From: Candidatus Latescibacterota bacterium
GTDB lineage: Bacteria > Latescibacterota > UBA2968 > UBA8231
Reading direction: 5' to 3'
DNA length: 64,000 bases
Assembly: GCA_022827835.1 (NCBI GenBank)
Contig: JAJEIO010000019.1
Location: 186,001-250,000 of the forward strand
In this document: positions 16,973-24,795 of the stretch, one piece after another
Layout of the letters: every line of letters starts with the position of its first letter
Position numbering within the stretch: position 1 is the stretch's first letter
Notes under the pieces: generated by a model
Told to the model about the DNA's origin: nothing
What the model saw: only the letters and a program-made list of their open reading frames with translations
Database searches by the model: none
Position numbers and translations under genes: made by a program

Positions 16973-17944
16973 ATGCCATGCTTGACGGACGAACAACTCG
17001 CACACTTTGACGAAGAAGGCTACCTACTAGTGAGGGGGATGCTCGACGTGGACGAGATAATCCAGCCGATTATCGACGAATACCACGGCGTCCTCGACAA
17101 GCTCGCTTGCGAACTCTACCAAGCTGGCCAGATCGAATCCGCGTACGACGACTTGCCCTTTGGTAAGCGCCTAACGCAAATTGTCGTCGAGAGCGGCCAG
17201 ATCCACGCCCAGTACTTCGACTTCTCCCTGCCGCAAACGGGCATCGATGCCAATACCCCCTTCTGGGCCGGGCCTGCCGTCTTTCGCTGTATTACCAACC
17301 CCAATCTCCTCGACATGGTCGAGTCCATCGTCGGCCCGGAGATTTGGTCCAATCCCGTCCAGCACGTGCGCCTCAAGCCGCCCGAGCGTCTAGTGCCCAA
17401 GAACCACAACGGCCAAGCCCTAGTCAGCGCCACCAACTGGCACCAAGACAATGGCGTGGTCCTGCCCGAAGCCGACGATTCGGAGGTCCTGACGGTGTGG
17501 TTTCCGCTCAATGAGGCGACGCTCGAAAACGGCTGTCTGCGGATTATGCCCCGCAGCCATCGGCGAGGGCTGCAAACTCACTGTCCGGGAGGACCGGGGG
17601 GGCTGTGGATACCTGAGCTGTTTATGGACATGGACGCGGCGATGCCGGTGCCCATGCAGCCCGGCGACGTGCTTTTCCTCACTCAACACACCATCCACGG
17701 CTCGCTGGCCAACAACAGCGACGACGTGCGCTGGAGTTTTGACTTGCGCTACAATCCAATTGGCAAGCCCACGGGCCGCGACCTCTTCCCCGGCTTTGTC
17801 GCCCGCAGCAGATCCAACCCAGAAAGCGTCTTACGCGATCCAGTGGCTTGGGAAAAGCTCTGGCGCGACACCCGCGACCGGCTGGCGCAAGAAGCGCACA
17901 CTCCCTTCAACCGCTGGAATGCGGATGCGGCCGTCTGCGCCTAA
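16973..17944 (+). CDS. PhyH-family Fe(II)/2-oxoglutarate dioxygenase (2 of 8)
   Basis: A 323-residue PhyH-superfamily dioxygenase. LTDEQLAHFDEEGYLLVRGML is the typical N-terminus; TNWHQDNGVVLPEA gives the iron-binding His and Asp; LTQHTIHGSLANNS gives the distal His; DVRWSFDLRYNPIG carries the 2-oxoglutarate Arg. The tail has FVARSRSNPESV. It shares more blocks with the copy at 5521-6405 than with the other six. The start is set by GGAGGAAAG just upstream; the longer open frame reaching back to 16880 has no ribosome site and would overlap the divergent gene's start. Substrate unknown. Confidence 0.9.
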   Translation: MPCLTDEQLAHFDEEGYLLVRGMLDVDEIIQPIIDEYHGVLDKLACELYQAGQIESAYDDLPFGKRLTQIVVESGQIHAQYFDFSLPQTGIDANTPFWAGPAVFRCITNPNLLDMVESIVGPEIWSNPVQHVRLKPPERLVPKNHNGQALVSATNWHQDNGVVLPEADDSEVLTVWFPLNEATLENGCLRIMPRSHRRGLQTHCPGGPGGLWIPELFMDMDAAMPVPMQPGDVLFLTQHTIHGSLANNSDDVRWSFDLRYNPIGKPTGRDLFPGFVARSRSNPESVLRDPVAWEKLWRDTRDRLAQEAHTPFNRWNADAAVCA

Positions 17945-17993
17945 AGTGGTCTCGAAGAGGGCGAAGAGACGACATTGGAAAATTCTAGGCGGA

Positions 17994-18440
17994 CTATTCC
18001 ACGCCCGTTTTCACGGTACCACAATAGAACTTGTAGTATCTATGCTGCCGCAATCCAAGCTCCTCGTAAAACGCGGCTGCCGGCGTTGCTTCATTGGCGA
18101 TTAGGGACATGGATACATCCGATTCCCCGAGTTTGTCGAGCAGATGACGCACCAGTCTTCGCCCGTGGCCGGACCGTCTTCGATCAGACTCGATAAAAAG
18201 TTCCTGCATGTAATAGTTAATTCGGTCTTGCCAGGGATAGCAGTATCCGAACATCGCTCCGATCACGTCATCTTTGTCGAGGGCGACGAGGCAATGCTCG
18301 GGATCGAACTTCCAGAATCGACTGAGATAGTGGTGAGCTTGGGTGACGCTCCACGATTCCTCGTACGGCCATTCAGAGAAAACCTTCACGAATAGACGCG
18401 CACAATCTCTCAAGTCCTCTGATGTGATGGGCCGTATCAT
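17994..18440 (-). CDS. GNAT-family N-acetyltransferase
   Basis: A 148-residue GNAT protein, which would transfer acetyl from acetyl-CoA to an amine. MIRPITSEDLRDCARLFVKVF is the usual first strand and helix; ELFIESDRRRSGHGRRLVRHLL is motif A with the RRxGxGxxL pyrophosphate-binding loop (variant SGHGRRL); SLIANEATPAAAFYEELGL is motif B. Length is normal for a single-domain GNAT. It is convergent with the upstream PhyH gene. Substrate cannot be predicted. Confidence 0.88.
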   Translation of the reverse strand: MIRPITSEDLRDCARLFVKVFSEWPYEESWSVTQAHHYLSRFWKFDPEHCLVALDKDDVIGAMFGYCYPWQDRINYYMQELFIESDRRRSGHGRRLVRHLLDKLGESDVSMSLIANEATPAAAFYEELGLRQHRYYKFYCGTVKTGVE

Positions 18441-18487
18441 TATTCGTAATCCTCATATCGTTCCCAATCTGCCAGTAAGTCTCGGGG

Positions 18488-18979
18488 TCAGGTGACTTCG
18501 TTCAGTTTTCCGGTGGCGCAGTCATAGACGAACCCCCGCACGTCGTCCTTGTCCGGGATGAACGGGCTGGCCTGAATGCGGGCGATCGACTGCCGTACGT
18601 CCTCCGCGAGATCGCCGAACGCCTCTAGGGCGAAGGCCGGGCGGATGCCGGTATCGGCTGTGATCGCGTCCTTCACGTCGTCGTCGCGGAATGTCAGCAT
18701 GCCGCAGTCCGTGTGGTGGATGAGCATGATCGAAGTCGTGCCCAACAGCCGCTGCGAGATCGTCAGCGAACGAATCGCGTCGTCGGTTATCACGCCGCCC
18801 GCATTCCGAATCACGTGCGCGTCCCCTTCCGCGATCCCCAGCAGACCGTGAACGTCGATACGCGCGTCCATACAGGCCACCACCGCTAGGTGCAGCCTTG
18901 GAGGCAAGGGGAGGTCGCCCTTATCGAAGTTGTCGGCATAGCGGGCGTTGTTTTCGAGAAGTTCATTGATAACGGCCAT
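18488..18979 (-). CDS. Beta-class carbonic anhydrase
   Basis: A 163-residue zinc enzyme interconverting CO2 and bicarbonate. VVACMDARID holds the first zinc Cys and the Asp-Arg dyad, HVIRNAGGVITDDAIRSL is the conserved substrate-pocket stretch, and LIHHTDCGML gives the zinc His and Cys. The small size and C-terminal VRGFVYDCATGKLNEV match the compact plant-type/Rv1284-like subgroup. No signal peptide, so cytoplasmic. It follows the GNAT gene's start region by 48 bases on the same strand but is probably a separate unit. Confidence 0.93.
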   Translation of the reverse strand: MAVINELLENNARYADNFDKGDLPLPPRLHLAVVACMDARIDVHGLLGIAEGDAHVIRNAGGVITDDAIRSLTISQRLLGTTSIMLIHHTDCGMLTFRDDDVKDAITADTGIRPAFALEAFGDLAEDVRQSIARIQASPFIPDKDDVRGFVYDCATGKLNEVT

Positions 18980-19160
18980 CAGAAATCTCCTTTCGCCGTT
19001 GTCTGCGTCAGCCCAGCGGGAGGACGCAGATCGTGATGATAGTTGTACGCGTCAACAGCACCAGCGCGGAGCACAACTAAATTAGGACGCCTTTTGGGGG
19101 CCACAAGGCGAAAAATAAAAAACGGTATAGAGAACTTTTGGGCTATGCTAAGCCCTACAG

Positions 19161-19196
19161 AAACGGCCCCCTAGCATCCTCGCTAGGGGGCCGTTT
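19161..19196 (-). terminator. Strong Rho-independent terminator
   Basis: A perfect 15-base-pair inverted repeat, AAACGGCCCCCTAGC and its complement, with a 6-base loop. It lies 30 bases beyond the stop of the minus-strand gene at 19227-19595, and the lower-strand stem ends in a T-containing run, so it closes the 19-20.7 kb unit. The A/T flanks would let it work in both directions. Confidence 0.8.
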
Positions 19197-19226
19197 CTTA
19201 TTGCACTTCGTTTAGCGTCGGCTACC

Positions 19227-19595
19227 TTATGGCTCGCTATACCCAATTCCATCAACCGCTTTACCATTAGGCTTTATATTCTCGTCATAATCGTAGGGGG
19301 TGTCGGGATCGACAGGATCGTCGGGGCCGTTGGAGCCGTCGGAGCCATCTGGATCATCTGATTGGCCTGAATCATCTATCCTGGTTGGTCTTTCCACAGT
19401 AGCGACGTATAATGCCGTCCGTCCTAACCTTTCGGCTATCTCGGCGCATTGTACTCCCCAATCTAGGGAATAGCTCCCCCCTGATTCAGCATAACGTTCT
19501 GCCTTTTTCGCTACTTTTACAGCTAGTCCGATGATAGTATTTACATTGTCGGTATCTGATACGTTTTCAGCGAACAAGTCAGCAGGAAGGGGCAT
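19227..19595 (-). CDS. Unknown protein with Asp/Pro-rich acidic tail
   Basis: A 122-residue protein I do not recognise. The first 75 residues look helical (NTIIGLAVKVAKKAERYAE, then WGVQCAEIAERLGRTALYVATV); the rest is low-complexity acidic sequence rich in Asp, Ser, Gly and Pro (SDDPDGSDGSNGPDDPVDPD) ending in a short polar tail. No signal peptide or membrane helix. The ATG follows AGGAG; an earlier in-frame start is less likely. It is downstream of the HisG-HisE-like gene on the same strand (gap about 160 bases) and upstream of the terminator at 19161. Base composition is visibly more AT-rich than its surroundings, consistent with recent acquisition of this pair. Confidence 0.6.
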   Translation of the reverse strand: MPLPADLFAENVSDTDNVNTIIGLAVKVAKKAERYAESGGSYSLDWGVQCAEIAERLGRTALYVATVERPTRIDDSGQSDDPDGSDGSNGPDDPVDPDTPYDYDENIKPNGKAVDGIGYSEP

Positions 19596-19755
19596 AGCTG
19601 TAACTCCTGTTTTGTAGATGTAAGTTTGCAATGCTGTAAGCAAAACTTGGTGAACGGCTTAGAGAAAGTCAAGAGCCTAAAAGCATAGATGTAAGTCTCC
19701 AATATGGCCCAAAAGCCAACAGAGACTAGATTTTCATGGCCTTTGGGGCCCCCGA

Positions 19756-20685
19756 TCACGACCACCTAGACTTCAGGTCCGCCTCGATTTCTTGCCAAGG
19801 GACTTGTAGTTTTGCGGCGGCGACCATCAACGCGTACACGACGCCGTTGAATTCTTCTGGAATCCCCGTTTCTTGCGTAAATGCCCTCACAAACTCGGCC
19901 GATTCCTCGCCGACCTTCTTGCAAATCGCATTGTTGTCGGCAAGGAGCTTTGACGTATTGGAGCCGGTGGGCTTTTGCGCGACTGTGGATATTCTCCGGT
20001 ACTCCTCTTCCCATGGATTGACGATTTCCCGTCCGATCAATGAGATGTCGCTAAAGCGGACGACCTCGGCGACCTTGAGTCCGGTCTTGGACATCGCACT
20101 TGCGGGCGAGCGTTCCCCGCGATACACCACCTCAATGCACCAGTCGTGCGTGCCCTCCGCTACCGTGTTTTCAGTGTCTCCAGCATAAGCAGCGATACTG
20201 ATCTGCAGTTTGCTGGCTTGGAAGCGCTGCGACAGATACTGGCGAGAAGACAGTTCGTATTTCTTGTTTACAGCAATGGACACCATTGCGGACGAATCTG
20301 GAATCCGTCCTTCGCGATTCAACAGACAAAGGGCTGGCCGATAGAACTGAGCGCTTGGATCGAACCAATCGTAGGTGTTGAGGACTCCAAGTGGAGAGTC
20401 CCCAGCGCCCAGCATGTACTCGTCGAACAGATCGTCTCCAGTGAGGCCGTACGCGACTTCTCCGCGTAGGAGGCAATCGTCAACTCGTTGGGGTACGTCC
20501 TCTCCCCGCGCCGAAATTATTTCGAGGGTTCCCAGGCTCTCGTCAGTTCGGGTGAACTCGCCTCCGTCGCTAACACCGATGTCACTCAGGAGGTTGTTCA
20601 CATACTCATGCAGCCCACTGTTCTTGGGAATGTAGAGTTTGGCCTTTGGTTCAGGGACGAATAAACCGATTGCTTCGCGAAACAT
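19756..20685 (-). CDS. Divergent HisG-HisE-like fusion (ATP phosphoribosyltransferase plus PRA-PH-like domain)
   Basis: A 309-residue two-domain protein. Residues 14-220 follow HisG: LYIPKNSGLHEYVNNLL (HisG start), ARGEDVPQRVDDCLLRGEVAYGLTGDDLF (the domain I hinge), SIAVNKKYELSSRQYLSQRF (usual ATEYPNLTRRYF position) and AGDTENTVAEGTHDWCIEVV (usual SGSVExAPxxGLADAIVD PRPP loop). Residues 245-309 follow HisE/phosphoribosyl-ATP pyrophosphohydrolase: ICKKVGEESAEFVRAF keeps the EExxE metal motif, but the second ExxD motif reads EEFN (Asp to Asn). HisG makes PR-ATP from ATP and PRPP; HisE hydrolyses it to PR-AMP. No other his gene is near. AAGGAGT precedes the ATG. A specialised role (nucleotide modification or secondary metabolism) is inference. 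Confidence 0.7.
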   Translation of the reverse strand: MFREAIGLFVPEPKAKLYIPKNSGLHEYVNNLLSDIGVSDGGEFTRTDESLGTLEIISARGEDVPQRVDDCLLRGEVAYGLTGDDLFDEYMLGAGDSPLGVLNTYDWFDPSAQFYRPALCLLNREGRIPDSSAMVSIAVNKKYELSSRQYLSQRFQASKLQISIAAYAGDTENTVAEGTHDWCIEVVYRGERSPASAMSKTGLKVAEVVRFSDISLIGREIVNPWEEEYRRISTVAQKPTGSNTSKLLADNNAICKKVGEESAEFVRAFTQETGIPEEFNGVVYALMVAAAKLQVPWQEIEADLKSRWS

Positions 20686-20774
20686 TTGTTACTCCTTTTG
20701 CACACGGTTAGGTCAATATCCGACCAATCAGACCAACTTGCAATGACAATTCTCCCTCCGGTCGGATAGAGGAA

Positions 20775-22112
20775 TCAAGGGCTTGGAATTCGCCGAATCC
20801 ACAGGCGAATTTGCGCTGGGGTGGGTCGTCGAACATTCTCGGGAAGCGCGGTGAGTCGGTCCTCTACTTGCGCGGCAGATGAGGCGGCCAAATCCGCCAG
20901 CGAACGAATGCCGACTTTGACCAGCAGATTGCCGTATTCCACGCCAATGCCTTGGTGCAAGTACAGTTCGATGCGGCTGCGGGTGAATTGAGTGCGTTCG
21001 CGGCCCAATTCCCCTTCCATTTGCCGCCAAATTTTCGCCGACTCTCCAGCTTTCAAATCGGTCAGATAGACGATGCCCTCGTCCTGCAAAAAAGCGCGGA
21101 CAGCCGGATCCAGACTGTCCACTTTGGCCAAGCGCGGCTTCACCGAACCGACGTTCAAGTAGATGTAGTGATTGACCGTTAGGGCGAAAGCCGCGGCCAA
21201 AAGGACGATGACGAGCGCATTCCAGACCTTGGTCGGCTCGGGCCGCTGATCCCGGTGCGCTCCCAATGGGGGTGCCAATCTGTACCACACCAACAGGCGA
21301 TAGACCAGAGCGCATTCCACGGCAAAGGGAGGAAAGCCCAAAAAGCCAGCGAGCGGCATTTCAAAGAGTTTCAATTCTTCAAAAAAGGGCACCGTGTAGA
21401 TCCACTTAACTTGGGCCCAGTAGTTGAATAATTCCCACAGGCCACCGGCGATGAATCCGGCCAGTAGTTGGCGGGTTAGCGGTGCGTAGTCGCCGCGTGC
21501 CAATTGATGCAGCAAGCTGTCGGGCAGGCGACGGTATTCGACGGGAGCCAAGAGCAGGATAAAGGCGAGCCAAGTGAGCGGGAAGAAGAAGCGCGGCCAC
21601 ACAAGGACCAGCGCTAGCCCGATCAGGCCGGCTATTTGCAGGAGAGTTAGACGACGGGGAGTCAGCGACCAACAACGGCCCTGCCAACCGGCGGCCACGC
21701 CGCGCAGACCCAAGTAGTACTCCAACCACAGCAGACCGGGAAAAACAGTAGCAAAGGAGAAGACGGCGTTTAGCGTCTGCAAGACAGGGTGGTCGAGGAC
21801 GAAGATGTAATACCAGTTTTGCAGACGAAAATTGATCAATTCAAAGGCGTACCACCCCACTGCGGACCAAAAAAGGATCAGCAAAAAAGCCGGACCGCAG
21901 CGGGCGATGAGCGAGCGTCCTTCCCGCCAGTGGATGAGACGGTCTAGGGTCCAAATGATGCCGTACCAGGCGCATAGGTAAAACAAAGTGGTCACAGGTT
22001 CCACCCGGCGCAGCATAAGGACAAAGGAAATCCCGATGAATAGGGGTCCTAATAAAAGCAGTAGCGCGGACTGGAAACGGCGCGAATCCAGCGGCGCGGA
22101 AGGGGTGGTCAT
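20775..22112 (-). CDS. Polytopic membrane protein with C-terminal HhH/DUF4332-like region
   Basis: A 446-residue integral membrane protein. Roughly eight to ten hydrophobic helices span residues 15-330 (for example FQSALLLLLGPLFIGISFVL and LLQIAGLIGLALVLVWPRFF), with a WELFNYW segment and an AFALTVNHYIYLNVG helix. The soluble C-terminus (about 345-446) contains two helix-hairpin-helix-like stretches: RAFLQDEGIVYLTDLKAGE and GVEYGNLLVKVGIRSLADLA, which resembles DUF4332-type HhH modules. Start chosen at the ATG overlapping the upstream stop (ATGA), so it is coupled to the aspartoacylase-like gene 22109-23020. Function unknown; it is not a recognised transporter. Confidence 0.65.
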   Translation of the reverse strand: MTTPSAPLDSRRFQSALLLLLGPLFIGISFVLMLRRVEPVTTLFYLCAWYGIIWTLDRLIHWREGRSLIARCGPAFLLILFWSAVGWYAFELINFRLQNWYYIFVLDHPVLQTLNAVFSFATVFPGLLWLEYYLGLRGVAAGWQGRCWSLTPRRLTLLQIAGLIGLALVLVWPRFFFPLTWLAFILLLAPVEYRRLPDSLLHQLARGDYAPLTRQLLAGFIAGGLWELFNYWAQVKWIYTVPFFEELKLFEMPLAGFLGFPPFAVECALVYRLLVWYRLAPPLGAHRDQRPEPTKVWNALVIVLLAAAFALTVNHYIYLNVGSVKPRLAKVDSLDPAVRAFLQDEGIVYLTDLKAGESAKIWRQMEGELGRERTQFTRSRIELYLHQGIGVEYGNLLVKVGIRSLADLAASSAAQVEDRLTALPENVRRPTPAQIRLWIRRIPSP

Positions 22113-23020
22113 TGGGAAGGGTCGAGTTCCAAAACCGCGGCCAAGCTGTCGCCTTGGTGGACGCGGTTGAAAACTCGCAGACACAGGATCAAACCCGCTT
22201 GGGTCGATACCACTTCCTCGCGCCGCTGCCCCAGAGGATCAACCACTGTGCCGATCACATCGCCCGGTTGCACCGGCGCTTTCAATGTAACCCGAGGCTC
22301 AAAATAACCGGCAAAGGGCGCTGGGTAATTGACTTGTATGTGGCCGGAGTTTTCGCGGTCGTCCTCTACGGTGTACTCGATGCGCAGGGGCGGTAGGGTG
22401 CGGTCGATCATGTCCAGTTCGGCCAAGACGTTCAAGCAGCCCTCGAAATAGGCATCCGCGCCCTGGGGGTCGCACGTGCCACCGCCCATCCACTCGGCGT
22501 AGATGGCCGGCACGTTGGCGTCGCGGGCCACTGAAAGCGTGCGTCCGTCGAGGCGAGCCGAGGTACCCCAGATGATGGGCATATTCAGTGCGCGGGCCAT
22601 GCGCCGTTGCACGTCGAGGATAGCTTTATCGGGATGCAGGGTGTATCCCACGGTAGGGTAGAATTCCATGATTATCCCGCCGCTGTGCAGGTCGATGAGA
22701 TAGTCGGCCCGGCGGATTTCCTCGCTGACGGCGTGGGCCGTGCGTTCGGTGATCGAACCGTCGGGCCGGCCCGGACAGGTGCGAGCCAAGTCTAGCTCGT
22801 CCTCAGCGGTGCGCTGGCCGCGCCAATAAGCGGCTTCGTTGACTACGGGGATGGCGGTGAGGCGGCCCCGCAAGTCCGTTGGGTCGAGGTGGTCCAGCAG
22901 GCGGCGGATGGCTGCCATAGACTCGAACTCGTCGCCGTGGACGCCGCCTAGGATCAGCAGGTTGGGACCTTTTTGGGTGCCTTTTATTACTTTTTTTTGC
23001 AGAGTGATTGTCGGAGTCAT
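22109..23020 (-). CDS. Succinylglutamate desuccinylase/aspartoacylase-family zinc hydrolase
   Basis: A 303-residue M14-type zinc amidohydrolase. LLILGGVHGDEFESMAAIR holds the zinc His28 and Glu31, PVVNEAAYWRGQRTAEDELDLAR is the conserved N-x-x-A-x-x-x-x-R region with the substrate-binding Arg pair, and YLIDLHSGGIIMEF supplies the third zinc His. The C-terminal 90 residues form the usual beta domain with GYFEPRVTLKAPVQPGDVIG. Family members cleave N-acyl amino acids or related amides (AstE, AspA, DoeB). Its stop overlaps the start of the membrane protein gene, suggesting they work together. Substrate unknown. Confidence 0.88.
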   Translation of the reverse strand: MTPTITLQKKVIKGTQKGPNLLILGGVHGDEFESMAAIRRLLDHLDPTDLRGRLTAIPVVNEAAYWRGQRTAEDELDLARTCPGRPDGSITERTAHAVSEEIRRADYLIDLHSGGIIMEFYPTVGYTLHPDKAILDVQRRMARALNMPIIWGTSARLDGRTLSVARDANVPAIYAEWMGGGTCDPQGADAYFEGCLNVLAELDMIDRTLPPLRIEYTVEDDRENSGHIQVNYPAPFAGYFEPRVTLKAPVQPGDVIGTVVDPLGQRREEVVSTQAGLILCLRVFNRVHQGDSLAAVLELDPSQ

Positions 23021-23059
23021 AAATGGGAGACGACCTTTCGATCCACAGTTGGCGATCTT

Positions 23060-24016
23060 TCAACGGTTATCGCGATAGGGGCCTGTATCAATACCGGGCA
23101 GGGTATGCTCCAAAAGGTCTAGCGTTTGGCTGGTGAAGTACGGGTGTCCGGGCTCGGGCCAGCCGAACAGGCCGCGCACTCGGGGCGTAGTGGCGGTAAA
23201 GAAAGGCAGCATGTACTCGCGTTCGCCGTAGATGAAAGGATTGGCGAATCGGGTCCAGCGATCGTTGTCGCGGCGACACATGGACAAAGTCCAAAAGGCG
23301 CGCTGCGTGCGCTTATTGGCAAAAGGTTGGGCTGCGTGTACTAGGTACGACGAGTAGAAAAGAGCCGTCCCTCGCCGGCCCGTGGCAGGGACCGGAGCGG
23401 CTAGTTCGGTAACTTGGCGCAGGTCTTTGAAGGACCCACCTGCGGCGTTGCCATTAGCAAGCGCCCGCACAAAAGCGGGACCAGCTACTTTGTGCGAGCC
23501 GGGGATGACCAGCATGGGAGCACCGTCGTCTTCGACATCGTGCAGGTACACCCCGGAATTGACGTAGTCGAAACGGCCTGTTTGGTCGTGGGGCGGCAGC
23601 AGGCAATTGGTGTAGTGGTCGATGTGGTATCCCTCATAGGGGTTGTCGGGATGGCGCTTGTCAGTAGGTCCTGATCGCATGAAGAGGTGGGCATTGCAGT
23701 AGCTAGCTTTTGAGTCTAGGCACTGCTCAAAGACATCGAGGTAGGTCTCGTTTTCTATTAGCCGATCCAAGGCGGGCGCACCCACGGGAAATTGCGAGCG
23801 GCCCTCGGAGTGGTCGTGCGTGGTGGTGAAGCCGTCCGAGACTCCGGAGGCGTCGCCTTGGTCGCAATCGGCCAACCATTGCTGGAAGGATTGGCCGTAG
23901 AAAATCTGTTCCATCGCCGCTAGGGCATCATCCATCTCGTCGGCGGTGAACAGGTCGGGGACGATGATGTAGCCGTCGCGGTGGAATTGGTCGAGTTGGG
24001 CTGGCGTTAGGCTCAT
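23060..24016 (-). CDS. PhyH-family Fe(II)/2-oxoglutarate dioxygenase (3 of 8)
   Basis: A 318-residue PhyH-superfamily enzyme. LTPAQLDQFHRDGYIIVPDLF opens the fold; YEGYHIDHYTNCLL gives His-x-Asp (HID); YSSYLVHAAQPFANKRTQRAFW gives the distal His and the co-substrate Arg. The middle DVEDDGAPMLVIPGSHKV is the usual strand and turn between them. The tail, YMLPFFTATTPRVRGLFGWPEPGHPYFT, resembles other bacterial PhyH proteins in which G-x-P-x-PGHPY closes the domain. It is divergent from the sigma factor gene with 179 bases between starts. Substrate unknown. Confidence 0.9.
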   Translation of the reverse strand: MSLTPAQLDQFHRDGYIIVPDLFTADEMDDALAAMEQIFYGQSFQQWLADCDQGDASGVSDGFTTTHDHSEGRSQFPVGAPALDRLIENETYLDVFEQCLDSKASYCNAHLFMRSGPTDKRHPDNPYEGYHIDHYTNCLLPPHDQTGRFDYVNSGVYLHDVEDDGAPMLVIPGSHKVAGPAFVRALANGNAAGGSFKDLRQVTELAAPVPATGRRGTALFYSSYLVHAAQPFANKRTQRAFWTLSMCRRDNDRWTRFANPFIYGEREYMLPFFTATTPRVRGLFGWPEPGHPYFTSQTLDLLEHTLPGIDTGPYRDNR

Positions 24017-24195
24017 GGGATCTCAATCTAGTATAGGTTGAGGTTGGTTTTCAGGCGGTTGGTGGTAAGATACCGCACTCGACTAGCGAGTCAACTCAAG
24101 GAAGAAATTGGCCTTCAATGAAATTTTCGGGCTTTTTCACCTTCGTCTTTGAACCTGTGCTTTCCGGGCGGCGTCTTTATTTGCAGAGAGCCTTG

Positions 24196-24795
24196 ATGCA
24201 GATACCGGACCCACAACTCATAGCGCAAATAAAAGAACGCGATGAACGCGCATTCCAGCAGTTCTTTGAGCGCTATCGGGAGCAGATCCACGATCACGTG
24301 CGCCGCATCGTCCGCGACGATGCGAGTGCTAACGATGTAGTGCAGGAGGTTTTCTTGCGGGTCTGGAACCGGGCCGACCAATGGAGCGGTCGAGGCTCTG
24401 CGGCTAGCTGGCTGTTCCGCATTGCCACTCATCTTTCCCTGACTCACCTGCGCACCGTGCGAAGGCGGCGGGAACAGCGGCTGGAAATGCTGTCTGAAAC
24501 CGTGGAGCAGGAGACGCAGCAAGTGCCCGAATGGATGATTGAGGCGGCGTCCGAGCGCCCCGATGCCCAAGCGGAACGGGCCGACCAGCAGCGCTGGCTG
24601 CGGCGACAAGTACAAGCGCTGTCCGAGGACAAGCGCGAGGTTTTCCGTCTGATCTACGACGCCCAAGTAGAAGTGCGGGACGCGGCCGAACGCTTGGGCA
24701 TTCCCGAAGGCACCGTAAAGTCGCGCCTGCACCACGGTCGCCGCCAGCTCTCACGGGCCTGGCAGGCCATCCATAACCCGGAGGAACACGAATGA
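24196..24795 (+). CDS. ECF-type RNA polymerase sigma factor coupled to the RNAP-like gene
   Basis: A 199-residue group 4 (ECF) sigma factor. Region 2 covers about residues 16-88: ERDERAFQQFFERYREQI, then DDASANDVVQEVFLRVWNRA (region 2.2, core-binding) and WLFRIATHLSLTHLR. Region 4 covers about 136-190: ALSEDKREVFRLIYDAQ, then RDAAERLGIPEGTVKSRLHHGRRQL (helix-turn-helix). Between them is a 45-residue linker rich in Glu. No anti-sigma gene or extra C-terminal sensor domain is present. Start chosen at the ATG with GAGAG six bases upstream; an open frame 26 codons longer begins MKFSGFF and lacks a well-placed site. The stop overlaps the start of the polymerase gene (ATGA), so the two proteins are made together, presumably as partners. 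Confidence 0.92.
   Translation: MQIPDPQLIAQIKERDERAFQQFFERYREQIHDHVRRIVRDDASANDVVQEVFLRVWNRADQWSGRGSAASWLFRIATHLSLTHLRTVRRRREQRLEMLSETVEQETQQVPEWMIEAASERPDAQAERADQQRWLRRQVQALSEDKREVFRLIYDAQVEVRDAAERLGIPEGTVKSRLHHGRRQLSRAWQAIHNPEEHE

Noticed and set aside
24077-24091. Inverted repeat ACTCG-n5-CGAGT upstream of the sigma gene
   Set aside because: The stem is only five base pairs and no promoter boxes of ECF type could be placed next to it; chance occurrence is likely.
24030-24100. Possible promoter for the sigma-polymerase unit (TTGGTT / TAAGAT with 16-base spacing)
   Set aside because: Both boxes are weak and several equally poor alternatives exist, so no promoter is claimed.
24118-24195. 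26-codon longer start of the sigma factor (MKFSGFFTF)
   Set aside because: The AAGGAAG upstream is too far from the ATG and the added residues are not sigma-like; the ATG at 24196 has a well-placed GAGAG.
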